64,000 bases of DNA from Bdellovibrionales bacterium (GTDB lineage Bacteria > Bdellovibrionota > Bdellovibrionia > Bdellovibrionales > UBA1609). The stretch covers positions 248,001 through 312,000 of the forward strand of contig JADJVA010000006.1 of NCBI GenBank assembly GCA_016716765.1. The letters run 5' to 3'. The translations under genes were made by a program, and so were the position numbers. Positions 16,215-24,701 of this stretch are shown here, piece by piece. The notes beneath the pieces are model-generated. The model did not search any database. It had not been told where the DNA came from and worked only from the letters and a program-made list of their open reading frames with translations. Position 1 is the first letter of the stretch, and every line of letters begins with the position of its first letter.

Positions 16215-17228
16215 ATGAAGATAAAATCGGACTGGATTTCTGATGGAGGCACCTTCATCTTGGCAAACTCTATTTCAATCATCCTGGTGATGGCACTTGG
16301 TTTTGGATACTCGTGGCCAGGAATGGCAGCTGACTCCGGCGATGATGAGATAGCGCAATCTGAAAACGAAAAACCTGAGGCAGTGAAATCTGAAGTGCCG
16401 AAAGTATCAAAACGGAAGGGAGAGATGAAAAAGAGGCCAGTAAAGCCATCAGATGGCCAGGGAATGAAGGATTCGAATCAGAATCAGGCATCATCACCCG
16501 ATCAGCAGCCTTCTCCACTTCCGGAGGAGGATGATGACGAGCAGCCGGGTTCTCTCCATGAGCTTTTTAAATCTTTGGACTATCCAGAACTTCAGGTCGT
16601 GCCACGCGCGAGTCAGCGTCTCAAGATGGAAAGTGGAGAGGAAGGCGATAACTGGTGGTATATTCACTGGCCAATGTATGTCTCGGCCCTCGCGACTGCG
16701 GGATTCGGGTCGACGGCTTCGCAGTCTCTGAGGGACGATTTGAATGAGACAGAAAAGAACGATGCGAAATCAGCAGCACTGGCAGCAAAAACAGTGGGTG
16801 TTTCTTGGTTTTTAGGGACAATGTTGTTGGCAAGCCGGAAACCATATCAAAAAGGATATAAGAGAATTCGAGGAATTTCTGGTTCTGGCAGATCTAATGA
16901 CCTCATGCGCGAAAGGCTCTCTGAAGAGGCATTAGAGAAAACAGCTCATCAATTCAAAGTATTGAGCTATGTCTCTGTTTTTACGAATATGGCCGTTGCG
17001 GGCTATGCAGGGTCGTTTTTAACTGATCGCGGGCGGGTTACCGCGGCTGTGACCGGGATGTTGAGTTTTTTGCCAATTATTTTTGATGACTGGTATGTGT
17101 ACAACTACAATAAGCACCTTGAATACAAACGCAATATTTTTGCTCCAGTGGTATCGATGGGCATTCAGGGGGACTCGGGCGGAGGTAAGGAAGCTTACCC
17201 AATGCTGAGTTGGACAGTGGAGTATTGA
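16215..17228 (+). CDS. Membrane protein of unknown function
   Basis: A 337-residue protein: signal or anchor segment (about 14-37, ILANSISIILVMALGFGYSW), a long Pro/Glu/Asp/Lys-rich linker (40-115) and a membrane region with helices near 153-170, 193-208, 252-270 and 278-295. The tail ends in an exposed segment (MLSWTVEY). No family is recognised. The gene ends with TGA immediately followed by the next start codon, so it is the first gene of a unit with the genes to 19846. The linker between the anchor and the membrane part is unusual. Confidence 0.7.
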   Translation: MKIKSDWISDGGTFILANSISIILVMALGFGYSWPGMAADSGDDEIAQSENEKPEAVKSEVPKVSKRKGEMKKRPVKPSDGQGMKDSNQNQASSPDQQPSPLPEEDDDEQPGSLHELFKSLDYPELQVVPRASQRLKMESGEEGDNWWYIHWPMYVSALATAGFGSTASQSLRDDLNETEKNDAKSAALAAKTVGVSWFLGTMLLASRKPYQKGYKRIRGISGSGRSNDLMRERLSEEALEKTAHQFKVLSYVSVFTNMAVAGYAGSFLTDRGRVTAAVTGMLSFLPIIFDDWYVYNYNKHLEYKRNIFAPVVSMGIQGDSGGGKEAYPMLSWTVEY

Positions 17229-18131
17229 GTGAGGGTGAATCGAAGAACTTTTAAGTTTAGTGTATGTTTGCTTCTTGGCCTTGGCTGCGCTTTTGGCCAA
17301 ACTCAGAACGGACATGCTTTGTCGGCGGCAAAGTCAGACAGTCAAGACGTCAAGCTATGTGATTCAACGACAGAATTTATTTCTAGCTTTGAGTTCCTGA
17401 GAAAGAACGGTGGGGCTGGAATGAAGGATGAGGTTGCAAGAGGGGTGGCTGATCATGTCGCTCGTGGCTGCGATGGTGCCGCCGCTAGATTTGAGGAAAC
17501 TTATGGATTGTTAACCAAAATGGGAGTCTCTCAAATCAAAAGTCTTGAGATGAGTATTGAGTTTTCTCGGTTGGGCTCGGATATTCAAAGAAATTTTTTT
17601 GAGATTCTCAAGCATTCTTATCTTTCGGAATTTTTTGATTATGATTTTGACGTTGCATTGAGAATTGCATTTGAATTTTCAAGAGACCTGAAGGGGAATC
17701 ATGTCCGGGCGCGCGATGATTTCATTTCACTGGTTAAATTTTGTTTAGATAAAAGCAACATGGCCTTGCCGGCCAATATTTGCGGATTGATGGCCTTGGA
17801 TTTGGTCAGACTATCTCCCTATTTTCCAACAGGAATATTTAAGCCGTTCACAGAGTTTTATGAGAAGTTGCGTGTCGGAGAAAGCTATGGATTGTCCGTA
17901 CGAGATTCAATTGAAGTTGTGATGAGGGTTCTCAAATATGGACCTCGCTCTCCCGACAATTTTAACAGAGCTTATGATTATGCACTTAGCGAGAAGGGTC
18001 TAAGAGCTAGCCCTAGGGAGGCTCTTCTCTTTGCTCTTCGGATGGCTAGACGATCAGCGACGGGACATCCACTCCCCTTGGCAAGAATGGAGGACGGGGA
18101 ACTCAAATTTGAAAGGGCGCAAAAAAAGTAA
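17229..18131 (+). CDS. Secreted helical protein of unknown function
   Basis: A 300-residue exported protein: signal peptide (FKFSVCLLLGLGCAFG), then an all-helical region with repeated motifs of similar spacing (VALRIAFEFSRDL, ALLFALRMARR), suggesting a tetratricopeptide- or HEAT-like fold without a matching consensus. GTG 17229 starts immediately after the stop of the previous gene, with GGAG six bases upstream. The next gene starts one base after the stop. No known domain is recognised. Confidence 0.68.
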   Translation: MRVNRRTFKFSVCLLLGLGCAFGQTQNGHALSAAKSDSQDVKLCDSTTEFISSFEFLRKNGGAGMKDEVARGVADHVARGCDGAAARFEETYGLLTKMGVSQIKSLEMSIEFSRLGSDIQRNFFEILKHSYLSEFFDYDFDVALRIAFEFSRDLKGNHVRARDDFISLVKFCLDKSNMALPANICGLMALDLVRLSPYFPTGIFKPFTEFYEKLRVGESYGLSVRDSIEVVMRVLKYGPRSPDNFNRAYDYALSEKGLRASPREALLFALRMARRSATGHPLPLARMEDGELKFERAQKK

Positions 18132-18132
18132 A

Positions 18133-19095
18133 ATGGAGAACAGAAAGCCTGGGGAGATATTGATTCTCTCGATTCTCTTGAATTTTTTTATTGTCGCCTT
18201 ACCCATTTTTCTTGGACGGCCTGGTGCTCGTGCGCAAGAGAGCATTGAATTGAACGAAATAGAGAAAACTGAGATTGAGGTAAGTTGGGAAAGTTTGCCA
18301 AATGCAAAGGGCTATGAGCTGGAGTTTCAGCCAGTGGAGAGCCCTGGAGAGGTACTCAATTTTTCAACTATTGAATCAACTTTTAAGGTCTCCCTTGTGC
18401 CAGGATCTTATCGCTTTCGGATTCGTTCGATAGACAGTATGAATGATAAAGGAGAGTGGAGTGAACCATTAACACTTGTGGCTCAGAGTCAGGAGGTGGC
18501 ACTCATCTCTCCTGTGAACAACATTGCCATTGAAGCCAAAGGAAAGCGGGAACGTGTTGAGTTTTCCTGGACTCCATATTCTGAGGCAAAAGGATATATC
18601 TTTCGGATATGGTCCGAAACGAAAAATGAAGTGCATACTCTTAAGACAAAGAAAGTGAATGTGTCATTGAGTCTCCTAGCCGAGAACAGATATTTTTGGG
18701 AAATTTACCCGATTCACAAGGCGGGCGTTCGGTATCAGAGAAGGAGCCCGCCAGAAAGCTTTACTTTGTATGGTAAAGAGTTGCCAACTCCTCAATTGGA
18801 AATCATAAAACCAAAGGATCCGATTGGTGTCGAATGGAGGCCTCTTAGAGAGGTTGCCTACAATATCAGCATTTTTCGCCGTGATATTCTCGGAGTGGAG
18901 TGGACAAAAATTGAGGAGCAGAGTGACATCAAGACTGGTAAATGGCTTTTTACGAAACCCTTGAGACCAGGTCAATACAAAGCTGAGGTCTTTGGAGTGG
19001 GGAAAATGAGGACGAACTCAAAGGTCGCTACAAGAGAATTTTTTGTAAAACCCAAACTTCAGGAAGTACTTGGCTTGTCACAAGTCAACTTGTAG
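18133..19095 (+). CDS. Secreted protein with fibronectin type III-like repeats
   Basis: A 320-residue exported protein. After a signal peptide (ILILSILLNFFIVALPIFL, cleavage near ARA-QE) it shows about two to three beta-sandwich units with Fn3-like features: VSWESLPNAKGYELEFQ ... PGSYRFRIRSID, and VEFSWTPYSEAKGYIFRIW ... NRYFWEIYPI. The Trp/Tyr positions and the GxYxFRIR ending fit Fn3 domains, which mediate contacts in cell-surface or extracellular proteins. ATG 18133 lies one base after the preceding stop. Its stop is 10 bases before the PilZ gene start. Confidence 0.72.
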   Translation: MENRKPGEILILSILLNFFIVALPIFLGRPGARAQESIELNEIEKTEIEVSWESLPNAKGYELEFQPVESPGEVLNFSTIESTFKVSLVPGSYRFRIRSIDSMNDKGEWSEPLTLVAQSQEVALISPVNNIAIEAKGKRERVEFSWTPYSEAKGYIFRIWSETKNEVHTLKTKKVNVSLSLLAENRYFWEIYPIHKAGVRYQRRSPPESFTLYGKELPTPQLEIIKPKDPIGVEWRPLREVAYNISIFRRDILGVEWTKIEEQSDIKTGKWLFTKPLRPGQYKAEVFGVGKMRTNSKVATREFFVKPKLQEVLGLSQVNL

Positions 19096-19105
19096 GGAGC
19101 GCAGA

Positions 19106-19846
19106 ATGAAAGAGGATGATCAGAATTCCAAGTCCGGTGATCCTAACGACAGAAGCTTTTTTACTCAGTTGTCAGCCTCCGATAGAGCTGATCTATTGAA
19201 AAATCTGAAGGAAGTGGTGAGCCTCGAAATAGATATTGCGATTCCTGGCGATAAGGTGATTCGTGTCAAGTGCAGCTGTTTGCAAGGTTCACTTATGTTG
19301 ATTTTGGAGGGCGCACTAGAGATCGGTTCTTATTCAGGGTCTGTTGAGGCAGAATTCATATTTAATTTGAACAAATATCTATTGAAATCAAATTTGAAAA
19401 CAGATGAGAGTGGGCAGAAATATTTGGGCATGAATGGCGAATTGTTTTTAGTTCAAAGACGGAAGAACTTCAGAGTTGATGTGCCAGTTCATGTCATACC
19501 ATCTTGTTCTTTTAGGTTATCCAACCAAGCAAAGCGTTTATTTAGTGCGAAGGTTGTGAATATCAGTTTGGGGGGGTGTTTGTTAGCCATTGAACCACGC
19601 AATAATCATTCATTTCAGGTTGATAGCCAAATCGAGATGAGCCTCTCCATAGAGGGAGGAAAGGTCATTGAAGTGGCCGGTGTCATCAGGCGGGTTCTCT
19701 CGGTTCATCAACAAAAGGAATTCTCTCTCCGTTTGGGTATCGAGTTCGAAAGGTTGAGCAGTCATGAAGAGTCGAGAATAAATGAAATTGTGATGAAGTG
19801 TTATCGAATGACAAATCGGTTTGGGAGCCGTTTGAGAAGTATGTAG
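19106..19846 (+). CDS. PilZ domain protein, likely c-di-GMP effector
   Basis: A 246-residue cytoplasmic protein. The N-terminal half (residues 25-110) is a YcgR-like flagellar-brake/PilZN-type beta domain. The PilZ domain starts at QRRKNFRVDVP (Arg-Arg...Arg at 118-123) and has NISLGG at 152-157, where the consensus is Asp/Asn-x-Ser-x-x-Gly. These residues bind cyclic di-GMP. Such proteins pass the signal to motility, adhesion or secretion machinery. ATG 19106 has GGGAG seven bases upstream. It is the last gene of the 16215-19846 unit, which suggests the surface proteins before it belong to one c-di-GMP-controlled function; that link is inference. Confidence 0.85.
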   Translation: MKEDDQNSKSGDPNDRSFFTQLSASDRADLLKNLKEVVSLEIDIAIPGDKVIRVKCSCLQGSLMLILEGALEIGSYSGSVEAEFIFNLNKYLLKSNLKTDESGQKYLGMNGELFLVQRRKNFRVDVPVHVIPSCSFRLSNQAKRLFSAKVVNISLGGCLLAIEPRNNHSFQVDSQIEMSLSIEGGKVIEVAGVIRRVLSVHQQKEFSLRLGIEFERLSSHEESRINEIVMKCYRMTNRFGSRLRSM

Positions 19847-19853
19847 GTGCGAA

Positions 19854-19890
19854 CGGAGAAAAGCGAGACGGAGAAAAGCGAGACGGAGAA
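19854..19890. repeat. 15-base tandem repeat after the PilZ gene
   Basis: Two perfect copies of CGGAGAAAAGCGAGA plus seven bases of a third begin eight bases after the PilZ stop codon. Like the arrays at 1374 and 5299 it sits right at the end of a gene. Confidence 0.88.
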
Positions 19891-19974
19891 ATCTTCCAGT
19901 TAAAGAATTTGATCGAGATGATTTTCTGAATTGATTGAGTTTGCAACACTTTCTTGAGAGAAAGAGATTTCTTG

Positions 19975-21240
19975 ATGACCGTGACGTCGCTGATTTTAAC
20001 TTTATCTTTGTTGGCATCGACGTCTTGTTTTCGAAAGGAGTGGTCCGAAGAAGAGACTAAATACTACTCATCTCTTTCTACCCCAGCTAATTTTTGGTGG
20101 AATGGAATGTTCGGCGAAGTTCAGGATGCCGACTCAAGGGCTCTGTTAAAGGCTTTTAAGCCATCTATTTACGTGAGTCCAAGGGGACTTGCGCCGATTG
20201 ACTTCTACGGTGACTACTTGCCTCAGTGTGATCTGATTGACGTGGCTGGAAATGTGTTAACGAGTCAGGTAAGTCGAACAGATCTCCAGTTTCAAGAGCG
20301 ATCTCCTCATGTGAGTTTGAAATACAGAGGAAGTGTTCGAACCTGTTCAGAGAAATCATGTGAGAGGATTGACTCTGTCGGATATGGAAATCGCTATTAT
20401 GAAACAATCCTTCTGGATGAAGGTCTTGAAATTGGCTTTCATGTTTTGAAATACAATTATGTGTTTCCGCGTCGGGGATTGCCAGCAAGGCTAAATTTGT
20501 TTCAAGAATTCCTGGCTTCACTCTTGGGGGATTCCACAAATTGGGCCGAGCCCGATATTCATGGCGCAGTTCATATTTTTGTGAACAGTTGGGATGGTCG
20601 GCCCCAGATTGTCATGCTTGCACAGCCAAATCAATATCGCACTTACTTGGTGGGCGAGGACATTGCATGGGATCAGGAGAAGGGTTTGCAAATTTGCTTT
20701 GCTGAACGATCAAACGTGCCTTACCCCTGTCCGCAGGGGAGGGATCCTCTGGTCTACAAGTCGGAAGTAAATCCTGCAGATTCATTCTCTACCATTTACG
20801 GCCGTGGAGATTGGTGGATAAATGGGGAGGATCTTGTTTACGGCCCAAAAGGAAAAGCCATTCCAGTATCGTATGAATTGGCCTATCTGCCTGAGTGGGA
20901 CCCTCTTTTTGTTTCTTGGATGCCTCTTGGATCAAATCAAGCTCGGACCTTTCTTGGGCGTTCGAAGGGCCTCAAAGGGAATGGACCGCCGGGAATGAAT
21001 TTCAAATTCAATTCGAAACTCTCTCGCTATATTGATATCGCTCAATTCTTCTATTTCGATTCTACGGATGGTGTGGGTCTGAGACTCCTTTTTGAGAAAA
21101 AGAAGAGTCTATTGTCAGAGGACTATGATTTTACCTCCGTTTACAGATGGAATTCTAGTCGGTTGAGGAGAAAGATGATCGAGAAATTTTACCCGAACTA
21201 CACGCCTAGATACCCATCTTCGAATCACACATCTGATTGA
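19975..21240 (+). CDS. Lipoprotein of unknown function
   Basis: A 421-residue protein with a lipoprotein signal (SLILTLSLLASTSC, Cys at about 18). The mature part is rich in Tyr, Trp and Asp and predicted beta; it contains pairs of cysteines (CSEKSC near 127 and CFAERSNVPYPC near 243). No domain is recognised. ATG 19975 was chosen over TTG 19954 because it gives the compact signal peptide. It converges on a coiled-coil lipoprotein gene 18 bases away. Confidence 0.7.
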   Translation: MTVTSLILTLSLLASTSCFRKEWSEEETKYYSSLSTPANFWWNGMFGEVQDADSRALLKAFKPSIYVSPRGLAPIDFYGDYLPQCDLIDVAGNVLTSQVSRTDLQFQERSPHVSLKYRGSVRTCSEKSCERIDSVGYGNRYYETILLDEGLEIGFHVLKYNYVFPRRGLPARLNLFQEFLASLLGDSTNWAEPDIHGAVHIFVNSWDGRPQIVMLAQPNQYRTYLVGEDIAWDQEKGLQICFAERSNVPYPCPQGRDPLVYKSEVNPADSFSTIYGRGDWWINGEDLVYGPKGKAIPVSYELAYLPEWDPLFVSWMPLGSNQARTFLGRSKGLKGNGPPGMNFKFNSKLSRYIDIAQFFYFDSTDGVGLRLLFEKKKSLLSEDYDFTSVYRWNSSRLRRKMIEKFYPNYTPRYPSSNHTSD

Positions 21241-21258
21241 TTGTGGTGGCTGAGGGCG

Positions 21259-21945
21259 CTAAGATGTTCTGTTCCTCAGACGCGAGGCCTGATTTTCTTT
21301 CTGATTTATGGATGATTCAAGATTTCTATTCGATTTACCCAATCGGCGAAGTCGTGATTTATTCTCTTGATTCTGGCGTTTGTATCTGGCGATAAGCGCA
21401 TCTGCCTCTTTGCGTCGTTGAATCAGGACGCGTTCTCTCTTTTGTTCCATTTTGATTTCGCGACCCGTGTCATCGCGTTTTCTTTTTGATTCTTTTACAC
21501 GATTTTCCACAATAGCTAGCTTTTCGACCGCGGCAGCTAGTCTCAATTTCAATTTGTCTCTCTCTCTTTCCTTCTGACGTAGTTCCAATTCCGTTTTTTC
21601 GGCTAACTTGGAACTGCGATCAAAAGTCTTTACTTGGCGTTCAATTTGGCTTTGTAAGCGCTTTTTCTCGAATTCCATTTGTCCAATTTTACGGCGGAGG
21701 CCATTTGTCTCTTTCTTTACAGACTGGATGTGATTGGCTGTCTGCTTGGCCCTTTCCTTTTCATCCAAGACTTCAAGGTCTTCAACTTCAGCTTCTAAGG
21801 AGGTTTCGTTAAGCTTCTCCTCTGAAGCCTTACTCTCATTTGAATAGGCTTCTACCTCAAGGGGGGATTCTTCCGGACTCCCCATGGCTTGGTAGGAACA
21901 GCCAATTATAGCTATTGTCATCCAGACAAACGAAAAAAATCTCAT
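21259..21945 (-). CDS. Coiled-coil lipoprotein
   Basis: A 228-residue envelope protein: lipoprotein signal (FSFVWMTIAIIGC, Cys at about 16), an acidic stretch (22-66), then a long parallel coiled coil from about 75 to 225, rich in Arg, Lys, Glu and Gln. Coiled-coil lipoproteins often span the periplasm or hold envelope complexes; a specific role is unknown. ATG 21945 was chosen because GGGAG lies nine bases upstream and the signal peptide then starts correctly; the frame is open 23 codons further. Confidence 0.72.
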   Translation of the reverse strand: MRFFSFVWMTIAIIGCSYQAMGSPEESPLEVEAYSNESKASEEKLNETSLEAEVEDLEVLDEKERAKQTANHIQSVKKETNGLRRKIGQMEFEKKRLQSQIERQVKTFDRSSKLAEKTELELRQKERERDKLKLRLAAAVEKLAIVENRVKESKRKRDDTGREIKMEQKRERVLIQRRKEADALIARYKRQNQENKSRLRRLGKSNRNLESSINQKENQASRLRNRTS

Positions 21946-22088
21946 AGACTCATACTCCCTGGTCGTCATTTGAAATACGTCTCCAGGCAAAAGGAACAGC
22001 AATCTTGTAGCCAAGACGAACTACAGTTTAATTGATGGCTAGGGCGAGAAGCGAGGAAAGGATTTCAAAGGAAGTGACCAAAAGTGGC

Positions 22089-22361
22089 TTATAGGGCGAT
22101 GAGGCCGTTAATTTTAGCAGCCCGTTCGTAGATGGCAATAATTATATCAGCACAGTCAGCTTTAAAAAAAACAGTTGCGCTGACGTAGTTGCCATTGCGC
22201 GAATCGCGAAAGGTCATAGAATGTTGAGGGAAAAGAGCCTCCACCTGAGGTAATGCCTCTCTAGGGACAATAAATTTAAACATGTATTCGCAGGGCCACT
22301 CGTGTTCTGTGTTCAAGATAGCCTTAAATTTTTCGTGATCTCCGGGATAACGTGATCTCAT
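22089..22361 (-). CDS. DUF493 (YbeD-like) protein
   Basis: A 90-residue cytoplasmic protein with the YbeD/DUF493 pattern: Pro-x-x-Tyr-x-Phe-Lys-Phe-Ile-Val (CEYMFKFIVPRE), HSMTFRDSRNGNYVSATV and a final helix with DIIIAIYERAAKI. These ACT-like alpha-beta proteins are conserved but poorly understood; in E. coli ybeD lies near lipoate biosynthesis genes. ATG 22361 follows AGGTAGGA at good spacing. The 11-base inverted repeat at 22464-22513 lies about 100 bases upstream of its start. Confidence 0.82.
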   Translation of the reverse strand: MRSRYPGDHEKFKAILNTEHEWPCEYMFKFIVPREALPQVEALFPQHSMTFRDSRNGNYVSATVFFKADCADIIIAIYERAAKINGLIAL

Positions 22362-22463
22362 GATATCCTACCTTAAAACGCTAGCTCAGTTCGGAATTCC
22401 AGTCCTGATTTCTGTATAAAATTTGCGCCACTAGATTCTATGACCCATGAGAGATCTTTTAAT

Positions 22464-22513
22464 GAATCCGCGAAGGCAGTTCAAGTGGATTCTTGACCTC
22501 TGTTCGCGGATTC
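22464..22513. promoter_or_regulatory. 11-base perfect inverted repeat
   Basis: GAATCCGCGAA at 22464-22474 pairs exactly with TTCGCGGATTC at 22503-22513 around a 28-base spacer. It lies between the carbonic anhydrase and DUF493 genes, both on the minus strand, so it is downstream of the first and upstream of the second. The long spacer suits an operator or mRNA structure more than a terminator. Confidence 0.5.
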
Positions 22514-22571
22514 TAGATTCAGCTTAGGCATGGCACACTTCGATTGTCATGGATTTTACTCCTAGATTTTC

Positions 22572-23480
22572 TTAGTAGTTGGCCGGCTTCCGATTGTTTT
22601 TCTGTTGGATAGGACGTGCGTTGTTTGCGTAGATCGATCGGAATGTGGAGAGCTGGTCTTTTGAAATTGTTAACGGCGTATTCAGGAAATTCCAGTCAAC
22701 TCCTTCCGTGCATGGTGGGGTGGTCAGTGATCCCGAATAATTGTAATAGGTTTTTGTTTTTGGAAGGCCTAGGGAAAAATCGACGGTCTGACCAGAAGCT
22801 ATGACCTCCTGATTCTTCTCTTTGGGCAAATGAGACCAAATTTTTTCGATAAAGGGATCTGATTTTTTTCCGATGCTTATCATTCGGCCGAGGACAGCGT
22901 GCTGACCGTCCTTGGAGCGATGGACAAAGTGAACTTCCATGGGGTAGCGTTTGCCGCTCAAGGTATGTTCGCTTTCTGAGTGAAAGTGAAGTTGAATGAG
23001 TTCGTATTCAGTTCCGTTGAGACGAATAAAGCTGCCAGGATCAGCGTTCACCTGGATAGTGTGTCCGTTGTCTATTATTCTCAGTTGTGAGGGTTGATAT
23101 TTCACCTCGATTGGACGCTTTTCTTGAGGCTTTGTCCACTTAAGGTCAATGGGCGATTGATTGTCTCCTGTTTTACAGAGCTGAAATGCAGGGTCGAGGT
23201 CCCCCCAGAGTTGCGGCCCCGTAAGTCCGTTGTAGGTCCAGTGAGCCTGCTTGGTTTCGGCTGCTGGCGAATGAGAATCCTTTTCTGAGGAATTTGATCT
23301 TGGGGTTTCCTCAGCTTTTGCTATTGGCCCGTCTGCTTGCGTGGCTGAATGACTTGCTTTCATTTTTTTTTCTTCAGGCAAGTTGCTAGATTCCTTATTT
23401 GGAGTCGAGCAGCCTGCTAAAGACCAGCTTAGAATGCAGCAAATGGAAAAAGAAATAGAAATTTTGATTGACTGTTTCAT
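22572..23480 (-). CDS. Alpha-carbonic anhydrase lipoprotein
   Basis: A 302-residue zinc enzyme that interconverts CO2 and bicarbonate outside the inner membrane. Residues 1-23 form a lipoprotein signal (LSWSLAGC), then a polar linker (25-75). The catalytic domain shows HWTYNG, GDNQSPIDL, the zinc histidines in QLHFHSESEHT and MEVHFVH, and SGSLTTPPCTEGV. All are standard alpha-class motifs. ATG 23480 was chosen since it directly precedes the signal peptide; GAGGGGG lies about seven bases upstream. Alpha-class enzymes help supply CO2 or buffer the periplasm. Confidence 0.93.
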   Translation of the reverse strand: MKQSIKISISFSICCILSWSLAGCSTPNKESSNLPEEKKMKASHSATQADGPIAKAEETPRSNSSEKDSHSPAAETKQAHWTYNGLTGPQLWGDLDPAFQLCKTGDNQSPIDLKWTKPQEKRPIEVKYQPSQLRIIDNGHTIQVNADPGSFIRLNGTEYELIQLHFHSESEHTLSGKRYPMEVHFVHRSKDGQHAVLGRMISIGKKSDPFIEKIWSHLPKEKNQEVIASGQTVDFSLGLPKTKTYYNYSGSLTTPPCTEGVDWNFLNTPLTISKDQLSTFRSIYANNARPIQQKNNRKPANY

Positions 23481-23608
23481 TGGAGGCCCCCTCAATTTGT
23501 AATTCTGGCTCATTCTAATAAAACTCTGATCCTTCGACCAGAGATAATATATTTATTATTTATCATGGCTTTGTCACCGACGTTTGTCTGGATTTGATCC
23601 TTTTATGT

Positions 23609-23794
23609 CTAAAAGATATCAGAGAAGATTGGATTTTTGGATTGCACGGAATTCATTTGTCTCGTCGGTGGATCAAGCATTTTTTCTGCAAATCCGTTCT
23701 CGGAGCAAAAGTGGAACGCAAGCAAGGAAATCAATGTTAAGAAGAATTGACAACGCAGAATGGGGATGAAATCCCGCAGAACAAAGTGCTTCAT
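23609..23794 (-). CDS. Possible small exported peptide
   Basis: A 61-residue frame beginning at ATG 23794. It encodes a good signal-peptide-like segment (ILRCQFFLTLISLLAFHFC) followed by about 30 polar residues ending in a TAG. GGGGGGAT lies about nine bases upstream and could be its ribosome-binding site. Nothing else supports it; several other frames overlap. It may be a secreted microprotein or a decayed gene end. Confidence 0.35.
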   Translation of the reverse strand: MKHFVLRDFIPILRCQFFLTLISLLAFHFCSENGFAEKMLDPPTRQMNSVQSKNPIFSDIF

Positions 23795-23905
23795 TTACTT
23801 TATCCCCCCAAAGCCTGTCCAACCAAGAGTCCCCATCTTGAAATAAGCAAAGACTGTACCGCAACAACTGGAGTCGAATTGACCCTGGAGATGTCTCGTA
23901 CCGGG

Positions 23906-23942
23906 ATGTCTTGAAGGCATGTCTTGAAGGGGTGTCTTAAAG
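23906..23942. repeat. 13-base tandem repeat
   Basis: ATGTCTTGAAGGC is followed by ATGTCTTGAAGGG and a diverged third unit GTGTCTTAAAG. The array lies in noncoding sequence upstream of the gene at 24091. Confidence 0.75.
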
Positions 23943-24090
23943 TTGTACGGGCTCTCTCTCAATATGGTGTCAAACAACTAAACGCTTCACTTCAAATTGA
24001 CGCTTCAAGAGTTCTATCCTATCGGATTCACGATTATTTGAAATGGGTTTTGGTCATTGGTTTGGCATTGTCTTTGCTCAGTCCTTAGGT

Positions 24091-24669
24091 ATGGAGCGAT
24101 TGATAAGAAATATTAAAATGAGACAAAATTGCATCATTTCGTGTGTGCTTGGAGTTTGCGTCACTGTTTTTTTTGCGGGTCCGAGCGAGGCAGCGGCGGA
24201 GTCTAGGAACGGGGGGAATGCACTCGTTGGAGCAAAATTCGTAGCGAGGTCAGCAAAGGAATATGTTAAAAGCTTGCGAAAGGTCGCCAATGAGACAGAA
24301 GGTGACTCGGTAAGTGACTATGACAGGGCAGATGAAATTACCGTGTATATGGAAAATCGACTGGCCGAGGCTTATGCGTCTCTCTTATATGAAGCCATTC
24401 AGAGTTCTAACCAAGCGCGATTTTTTAAGAAGCTAGCCAAAGTGGTATCCAAGGAGCAGAAAAATCAAATGCAAAGGGTTCTTGATGGTTTGAAGATGAC
24501 CTTGTCTCAAAATGATGGAGAGCTCATGATGCAACAGCAGATTTTGGAGCAGGCCGAATCTTTAGCTAGAAAGGACATCAGCCTTGCTAAAAAATCCTTT
24601 GAGAAGGAGTTCCGCACATTGGTCACCGAAAAAAACCGGGAACGACGAAAAGACTTGCCCGGAGCCTGA
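24091..24669 (+). CDS. Exported helical protein of unknown function
   Basis: A 192-residue protein with a signal peptide (NCIISCVLGVCVTVFFA, likely cleaved after the Ala-Ala-Ala-Glu region) and a mostly helical mature part with a Lys/Glu/Arg-rich second half. I recognise no domain. The start is uncertain: ATG 24091 or ATG 24118; the frame is open to 24043. It converges on the SAM hydrolase-like gene. Confidence 0.6.
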   Translation: MERLIRNIKMRQNCIISCVLGVCVTVFFAGPSEAAAESRNGGNALVGAKFVARSAKEYVKSLRKVANETEGDSVSDYDRADEITVYMENRLAEAYASLLYEAIQSSNQARFFKKLAKVVSKEQKNQMQRVLDGLKMTLSQNDGELMMQQQILEQAESLARKDISLAKKSFEKEFRTLVTEKNRERRKDLPGA

Positions 24670-24701
24670 GAGAAAATACCATGGGTGCGCTTTTTGGAGC
24701 A

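Larger units (their letters stand above)
23481..24090. other. 610-base region with one weak gene and a tandem repeat
   Basis: This region holds a possible 61-codon exported peptide on the minus strand (23609-23794) and a 13-base tandem repeat (23906-23942). The other open frames of about 60 codons on both strands overlap one another and look like chance. No promoter was identified. Confidence 0.4.

Noticed and set aside
19610..20017. Minus-strand frame with Ser-Pro-Arg-Phe repeats over the 15-base array
   Set aside because: It overlaps the PilZ gene and lipoprotein start and its repeat is just the array read backwards.
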